A DNA stretch of 64,000 nucleotides from an uncultured Pelagibacteraceae bacterium. GTDB taxonomy: Bacteria > Pseudomonadota > Alphaproteobacteria > Pelagibacterales > AG-422-B15. This document shows positions 57,201 through 64,000 of the stretch, one piece after another (position 1 is the first letter of the stretch; each line of letters opens with the position of its first letter). The stretch is taken from the NCBI GenBank assembly GCA_902554325.1, contig CACDOH010000002.1, positions 1 to 64,000 of the forward strand, read 5' to 3'. The notes under the pieces were generated by a model. The model made no database searches. It saw nothing but the letters and a program-made list of their open reading frames with translations, and had not been told where the DNA came from. Position numbers and translations under genes: made by a program.

Positions 57201-58070
57201 ATGAGAGCGTCTAGAATTTCCCTTATTGTAATTGGCCTAATTGCCATAATTTTATATTTTACATTGTTTACTGTTTTGGAAGTAAAAAATGCAATTGTCC
57301 TTCAATTTGGAGATCCAAAAAGGGTAATTACAGAACCAGGTCTTAATTTTAAGATTCCATTTATTCAAAATGTCATATTTATCGATAACAGAATACTAGA
57401 CATCGATGCACCAGCAGCTGAAATTATTGCTTCAGACCAAAAAAGACTCATTGTTGATGCATTTGTAAAATTCAAAATTGTTGATGTGTTAGAATTTTAT
57501 AAAGCCCTAGGAAATGAAAATGTCGCGAGATCAAGAATATCTGCTGTCGTCAATTCTCGAATTCGTGGTGTCTTAGGTGAAGAACCTTTAGCATCAGTTT
57601 TATCAGAAAATAGATCCAAACTAATGAAACAAATTACGTCGCTTGTTGAAGCTGAAGTAAAAGACTTTGGTATTGAGATAGTTGACGTAAGAATTAAGCG
57701 AGCCGATTTACCTGAAGCAAACAGTCAGGCTATTTTTGCTAGAATGCAAACAGAAAGAGAGAGAGAAGCGAGAGAATTTAGAGCTCAAGGTGCAGAGATG
57801 GCACAAAAGATAAGATCAACTGCAGATAAAGAGGTTACAATTATCAAATCGCAAGCAGAAAAAGAAGCGAACATCGTTCGTGGTGAAGGTGACGGCATGG
57901 CAAATAAAGTTTTTGCAGAAGCATTTGGTAAAGATCCTGAATTTTTTGCTTTTTATAGAGCCATGCAGGCCTATACTGAAGGTCTTAATAGTGACGACAC
58001 AACAATGATCTTGTCTCCCGAGAGTGAATTTTTTGAGTACTTCGGCGACTTTAGCAGCGTAGGAAATTAA
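57201..58070 (+). CDS. hflC: HflC, FtsH protease regulator subunit
   Basis: The 289-residue SPFH protein has an N-terminal helix (LIVIGLIAIILYFTLFTVL), VLQFGDPKRVITEPGLNFKIPFIQ, a coiled-coil part (QTEREREAREFRAQGAEMAQKIRSTADKEVTIIKSQAEKEANI), and AYTEGLNSDDTTMILSPESEFF at the end. It pairs with HflK in the same operon. The order hflK-hflC-DUF2065-htrA is common in alphaproteobacteria. Confidence 0.96.
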   Translation: MRASRISLIVIGLIAIILYFTLFTVLEVKNAIVLQFGDPKRVITEPGLNFKIPFIQNVIFIDNRILDIDAPAAEIIASDQKRLIVDAFVKFKIVDVLEFYKALGNENVARSRISAVVNSRIRGVLGEEPLASVLSENRSKLMKQITSLVEAEVKDFGIEIVDVRIKRADLPEANSQAIFARMQTEREREAREFRAQGAEMAQKIRSTADKEVTIIKSQAEKEANIVRGEGDGMANKVFAEAFGKDPEFFAFYRAMQAYTEGLNSDDTTMILSPESEFFEYFGDFSSVGN

Positions 58071-58093
58071 AACATAATCTCCCATAATAAAAT

Positions 58094-58282
58094 ATGACCC
58101 AATTCGTATTAGGTTCTTTAGGCATGTTATTAATAATAGAAGGTCTTCTTTACGCCTTATTTCCAACTAGAATGAAAACAATGATTACAAGTATGTTAAA
58201 TATGAAAAATGATACATTAAAGTGGGGTGGATTAATGTCAGCAATATTAGGCTTCATAATGCTGTGGTCGGTGATCGAATGA
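58094..58282 (+). CDS. DUF2065 small membrane protein
   Basis: The 62-residue protein has two hydrophobic helices: FVLGSLGMLLIIEGLLYALFPTRM and WGGLMSAILGFIMLWSVIE. Between them lie MKTMITSMLNMKNDTL. This is the DUF2065 (YjeT-like) pattern, encoded beside hflC in many proteobacteria. It probably belongs to the HflKC-FtsH system, but no direct role is known to me. The stop overlaps the protease ATG by 4 bases. Confidence 0.88.
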   Translation: MTQFVLGSLGMLLIIEGLLYALFPTRMKTMITSMLNMKNDTLKWGGLMSAILGFIMLWSVIE

Positions 58283-59682
58283 TTAAAAAATATTTTATTT
58301 TTCCATTATCTTTATTCATTTATTTGAATGGCATAATCATTACATTTGCCTTTACGGGCCCAGACACATTTTCTGATTTAGCAGAAAGCGTATCTCCATC
58401 AGTAGTCAATATTTCTACAACCGGTGTAATAGAGCAAACAGGACCTGAAGTCCCATCAATAGAAGATTTTTTTAACTTCCCATTTAATATGCCACGATCT
58501 GAACCATCTGAGCGAGAATTTAGCTCATTAGGATCAGGTTTTGTTATATCTGAAGATGGCTTTATAGTTACCAATAACCATGTAGTTGAAAATGCATCTG
58601 ATATACAAGTAACATTTACAGATGGTACTAAAATAGAGGCTGAGTTGATTGCGGCTGATGCTGAAACCGATCTAGCTCTTTTAAAAGTTGATTCAAATAA
58701 TCTGAATTATCTTGAATTTGGTGACTCTGATACTGCTAAGGTTGGAAACTGGGTTATGGCAATTGGAAATCCACATGGCTTAGGAGGAACTGTTACTGCT
58801 GGAATAGTCTCTGCAAGAGGTAGAATGCTGGGAGGAAGATACGATGACTTTATTCAAACAGACGCCTCAATTAATAGAGGTAACTCAGGTGGACCGCTTT
58901 TTAATCTAGAGGGAAAAGTGATCGGAGTTAATTCGATGATTATTTCACCTAGCGGTGGATCAATTGGAATTGGCTTTGCCATCCCATCGAACCTCGCAAA
59001 GAATATTATTAATCAACTAAAGGATACAGGTGAAATCGAAAGAGCATGGTTAGGAGTAAGAATTCAAGAAGTAACTGAAGAGATTGCTCAAAGCCTGGGC
59101 CTTACTAAAACATATGGCGCTTTAGTTCAAGGCTTAACACCAGATAGTCCGGCTCTAAGTGGTGGCGTAAAAGAAGGTGATATAATTATTAAATTTAATG
59201 GTAAAGAAGTTGAATCAGTTCAAACACTCCCCAAATTAGTAGCAGAGGCGAATATAGGGGAAATAAGCACTGTTGTTGTATGGAGAGATGAAAAAGAAGT
59301 TTTATTAAATGTCAATCTTGGTAAGCAACCATCCCTTGAAGAGCTTGCTAGTATTGAAAATAATGGATCATCAATTAACGTAGTTGAGTTAGGTATTAAA
59401 ATACGAACTATTTCAGATGAAGACAAAGAGAGGTTACAACTGCCGTCGACTCTGCAAGGTGTTATTATATCTGAAATAGATAGCGATTCATTTCTTATAA
59501 GGCAGAATATAAAAAAAGATGACATAATAATTGAAATACAAAACAAAGTTGTAAATTCAACAGGGGTTGTATTAGAAATTATTGATGAAGTAGTAGCTCA
59601 AGGAAAAGAAAATATTTTGATCGTTTTTTATTCAGGTCCCAATTCAAGGAAATATATAGGCGCAAAACTCTCGCTTGACTGA
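58279..59682 (+). CDS. Do-type periplasmic serine protease (DegP/HtrA family)
   Basis: From ATG 58279 the protein has 467 residues and a signal peptide (KKYFIFPLSLFIYLNGIIITFAF). The ORF start 58222 lies inside the DUF2065 gene and is rejected. The catalytic triad is His in VTNNHVVENASDI, Asp in AETDLALLKVD and Ser in INRGNSGGPLFN. Two PDZ domains follow (RAWLGVRIQEVTEEIAQSLGL and a second from VVELGIKIRTIS). It degrades or refolds misfolded periplasmic proteins. Confidence 0.95.
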   Translation: MIKKYFIFPLSLFIYLNGIIITFAFTGPDTFSDLAESVSPSVVNISTTGVIEQTGPEVPSIEDFFNFPFNMPRSEPSEREFSSLGSGFVISEDGFIVTNNHVVENASDIQVTFTDGTKIEAELIAADAETDLALLKVDSNNLNYLEFGDSDTAKVGNWVMAIGNPHGLGGTVTAGIVSARGRMLGGRYDDFIQTDASINRGNSGGPLFNLEGKVIGVNSMIISPSGGSIGIGFAIPSNLAKNIINQLKDTGEIERAWLGVRIQEVTEEIAQSLGLTKTYGALVQGLTPDSPALSGGVKEGDIIIKFNGKEVESVQTLPKLVAEANIGEISTVVVWRDEKEVLLNVNLGKQPSLEELASIENNGSSINVVELGIKIRTISDEDKERLQLPSTLQGVIISEIDSDSFLIRQNIKKDDIIIEIQNKVVNSTGVVLEIIDEVVAQGKENILIVFYSGPNSRKYIGAKLSLD

Positions 59683-59688
59683 TGAAAC

Positions 59689-60564
59689 ATGTCTAGAGAT
59701 TTAATTGTCATCTTTGGACCTACAGCAAGTGGAAAATCAAAAAAAGCAATCGACATTGCTTTAAATCATAAATCATCGATCATTAACTTGGATAGTATGC
59801 AGGTTTATAAAGATTTAAGAATCCTAACCGACAGGCCAACCGAAGCAGACTTAAGCACATGCGATCATAGATTATATGGTTATCTTAATGGAGATGAATC
59901 AAGTACAGTAGCATCATGGTTAAATGATGCAGTAAATGAGATTAAAAAATGTTTCAGTAGCAAAAAACTTCCTATTTTGGTAGGAGGCACAGGAATGTAT
60001 TTAAATGCACTTAAGTTTGGCTTAGCTGATATACCTGATATTGATGAAACGACAAAAAATGAAACTCAAGGTCTATTTGATAGTTATGGACTTAGATTTC
60101 TTTTTGATGAGATAAAGAAAAGTTATCCATCTACTAAAATTCAAGAAAATGACAGACAAAGAATATTTAGAAGCTATTCACTTTTAAAACAAACAGGGAA
60201 AGTATTAGAACAATGGCAATTAAATACCTCTCCTGCTATTGATGATATAAATTACCACATATTACTAACAACTACTGATAGAGATGAATTGTACCCTAAG
60301 GCAGAATTAAGAGTCGAACATATGTTTAAAGGCCTTGTGATTGATGAAGTAAGTGATTTATTAAGCAAAGGTTATAACGATAATAAGTCTATTATGAAAG
60401 CGATAGGAGTTCGGGAAATAAGAAGCTTCTTAGATAAAAAAATTAATCTTGAAGAATGTAAAAATACCATCAAAAAAAACACCAGAAATTACATTAAAAG
60501 ACAGCTAACTTGGATAAAAGGTAATAATATTACCCAAAACATAGATATAAAGAAATTTATGTAA
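59689..60564 (+). CDS. miaA: tRNA dimethylallyltransferase MiaA
   Basis: The 291-residue protein starts LIVIFGPTASGKSKKAIDIA (P-loop), then NLDSMQVYKDLRILTDRPT, DHRLYGYL, PILVGGTGMYLNAL, ENDRQRIFRSY and AIGVREIRSFLD, ending RNYIKRQLTWIKGN. It adds dimethylallyl to A37 of tRNAs reading U-starting codons. It starts 6 bases after the protease stop. Confidence 0.96.
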   Translation: MSRDLIVIFGPTASGKSKKAIDIALNHKSSIINLDSMQVYKDLRILTDRPTEADLSTCDHRLYGYLNGDESSTVASWLNDAVNEIKKCFSSKKLPILVGGTGMYLNALKFGLADIPDIDETTKNETQGLFDSYGLRFLFDEIKKSYPSTKIQENDRQRIFRSYSLLKQTGKVLEQWQLNTSPAIDDINYHILLTTTDRDELYPKAELRVEHMFKGLVIDEVSDLLSKGYNDNKSIMKAIGVREIRSFLDKKINLEECKNTIKKNTRNYIKRQLTWIKGNNITQNIDIKKFM

Positions 60565-60657
60565 TGTAAAAATCTAATATACTTTCCATTAATTTGATTG
60601 TATTTGACTTTTGTGGCAAATCTCCATAGAAAGTCACTTCAAACGTAAGAGGAATTT

Positions 60658-62426
60658 ATGGTTAATATGCAGATGACAGGTGCTCAAATGGTTTTACAAG
60701 CATTTGAAGATCATCAAGTTGATACAATTTTTGGTTATCCTGGTGGGGCAGTTTTGCCTATATATGATGAGTTAGCAAAGGAAAGAGATACCAACCAGCC
60801 TATTAGGCACTATTTAGTGAGGCATGAACAAGGTGCATCTCATTCAGCTGAGGGATATGCTAGATCAAGCGGTAAAGTTGGGGTTATGCTTGTTACATCT
60901 GGCCCTGGAGTTACTAATGCGGTAACAGGTTTAACGGATGCCATGATGGATTCTATTCCAATTGTTTGTATAAGTGGACAAGTGCCAACTCACTTAATTG
61001 GTACCGATGCTTTTCAAGAATGTGATGCTGTAGGTATTACAAGACCTTGCACAAAACATAATTGGCTTGTTAAAGATATCAATGATCTTTCTAGAATTCT
61101 CCACGAAGCGTTTTACGTTGCTTCAAGTGGAAGACCTGGGCCAGTTCTAGTTGATATTCCAAAAGATATTCAATTTCAGACAGGAACGTATATTGGTCCT
61201 GAAACTGTTAAACATAAATCGTATAGACCAAAATTAAAAGCAAACATCGATCAAATTGATGACGCACTAAAATTAATAGCAAATGCTGAAAAACCGATTT
61301 TTTATACTGGTGGAGGTGTTATTAATTCTGGGAATGCAGCTGTTCAATTACTAAGGGAGTTTGTTAGGTTAACTGGTTTTCCGATTACATCTACGTTACA
61401 AGGATTAGGAGCCTATCCTGGTGACGACTCACAGTTTATTGGTATGTTAGGTATGCACGGTACTTATGAAGCGAATATGGCTATGAACGAATGTGACTTA
61501 ATGATTAATATTGGAGCCAGATTTGATGATAGAATAACTGGCAAAATTGACGAGTTTTCTCCAAATTCTAAAAAGATCCATATTGATATTGACCCTTCTT
61601 CAATCAATAAGATTGTTAAAGTTGACGTACCATTAATAGGTGATGTTGCACATGTGTTGGAAGATTCTATAAAATTATGGAAGTCTAAAGTTTATAAAAT
61701 CAATAAACCCTCTCTCAAGGAGTGGTGGAAAACAATTGATAAATGGAAAGAGAAAGACTCACTAAAATATGTAAGCGATAAAAATATAATAAAACCACAA
61801 CATGCAATCCAGAGATTATATGAGTTAACTAAGGATAAAGATGTATTTGTTACAACTGAAGTTGGTCAACATCAAATGTGGGCGGCTCAATATTATAAAT
61901 TTAACAAACCTAATAGATGGATAACATCGGGTGGATTAGGAACAATGGGTTTTGGCTTACCTGCAGCGATTGGAGCACAGGTAGCTCATCCTGATAAATT
62001 AGTTATAGATATTGCGGGAGAAGCGTCAATATTGATGTGTATACAGGAAATGTCCACTGCCATTCAACACAAATTACCTGTAAAGATTTTTATTATTAAT
62101 AATCAGTACATGGGAATGGTTAGGCAATGGCAGGAACTGCTTCATGATAAAAGGTATTCTCATAGCTACACAGATGCATTACCAGATTTTGTTAAACTAG
62201 CTGAAGCTTATGGCGCTAAAGGCATAAGAGTTCAGAAACCTAATGAATTAGATAAAGCGATAAATGAAATGATCGAATATGATGGGCCGGTTATATTTGA
62301 CTGTGTTGTAGAACAGAATGAAAATGTATTTCCAATGATTCCATCAGGTAAGGCTCATAATGAAATGTTACTTGGGGACGAAACTGAAAAAGAAGAAATT
62401 TCAGATGAAGGAAAAGTTTTAGTTTA

Positions 62427-62427
<1 letters not shown>
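60658..62427 (+). CDS. ilvB: acetolactate synthase large subunit
   Basis: The 589-residue ThDP enzyme has FGYPGGAVLPIYDEL, VRHEQGASHSAEGYARSSGKVGVMLVTSGPGVTN (catalytic Glu), GRPGPVLVDIPKDIQ, GLGTMGFGLPAAIGAQ and the ThDP motif IAGEASILMCIQEM followed by INNQYMGMVRQWQELL. In the motif, GEA stands where the general ThDP pattern has GDG. It makes acetolactate and acetohydroxybutyrate. The ATG at 60658 follows AGAGGAAT. The stop overlaps ilvH by 1 base. Confidence 0.96.
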
Positions 62428-63963
<1,536 letters not shown>

Positions 63964-64000
63964 CTAATTTTAAGTTTTCAGACTCAAAAGATATGGTATA

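Overview
The window is a piece of a low-GC alphaproteobacterial chromosome, most likely from a streamlined marine lineage. Genes overlap by 1-20 bases, lysine-rich A/T-heavy proteins are common in the division cluster, and intergenic space is minimal. The class is shown by a circularly permuted tmRNA gene with an alphaproteobacterial acceptor end, by an alphaproteobacterial RHH_4 protein, and by an mraZ-to-ligA cluster typical of the group. The exact clade cannot be fixed by eye.

Layout. (1) 1-15617 is mostly plus-strand metabolic and accessory genes: TauD-like dioxygenase, alpha/beta hydrolase, ETHE1-like persulfide dioxygenase, 1-Cys peroxiredoxin, methyltransferases, Old Yellow Enzyme, SRAP/YedK, a BT1-like transporter, a GST, a beta-propeller-like protein of unknown role, TIGR03643, rhodanese, MlaC/MlaA, an EamA exporter and an AmiD-like amidase. 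(2) 15630-15992 is the RNase P RNA. (3) 16086-37606 is one long division and wall operon: five MraZ boxes, mraZ, then ftsZ in an unusual forward position, rsmH, ftsL, ftsI, murE, murF, mraY, murD, ftsW, murG, murC, murB, ddl, ftsQ, ftsA, lpxC, bamD and ligA. (4) 37598-43162 on the minus strand holds an Xaa-Pro aminopeptidase, a UvrD/PcrA helicase, an RHH_4 protein and fumC. A hotdog thioesterase follows on the plus strand.

(5) 43808-53688 is a roughly 9.9-kb integrative element inserted at the 3' end of the permuted tmRNA gene. It is bounded by a 16-bp direct repeat that is part of the tmRNA sequence. Direct AGTGCGAAGT repeats lie inside both ends and look like integrase arm sites. The element encodes a tyrosine recombinase, a separate serine recombinase, a DNA methyltransferase, a 2-oxoglutarate hydroxylase, a GNAT enzyme, a DUF3102-like protein, a small RHH protein, two small exported proteins and several unknown proteins. 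I see no capsid, replicase or conjugation gene. Two repeated DNA signals mark it: an operator-like TTTTGTGTATCAC at its divergent promoters, and a bipartite motif CAGCC(G/A/C)-N11/12-GTC(G/T) found about 13 times. The second motif is always in the same orientation, is spaced roughly every 0.5-1.1 kb, and lies both inside and between genes. It is the least explained and most interesting signal in the window.

(6) 53689-64000 returns to the host: the permuted tmRNA (tag ANNKLALAA), thyX, mrp, hflK, hflC, a DUF2065 protein, a Do-type protease, miaA and the ilvB-ilvH-ilvC branched-chain amino acid genes.

All family assignments were made by reading motifs; no search was run.
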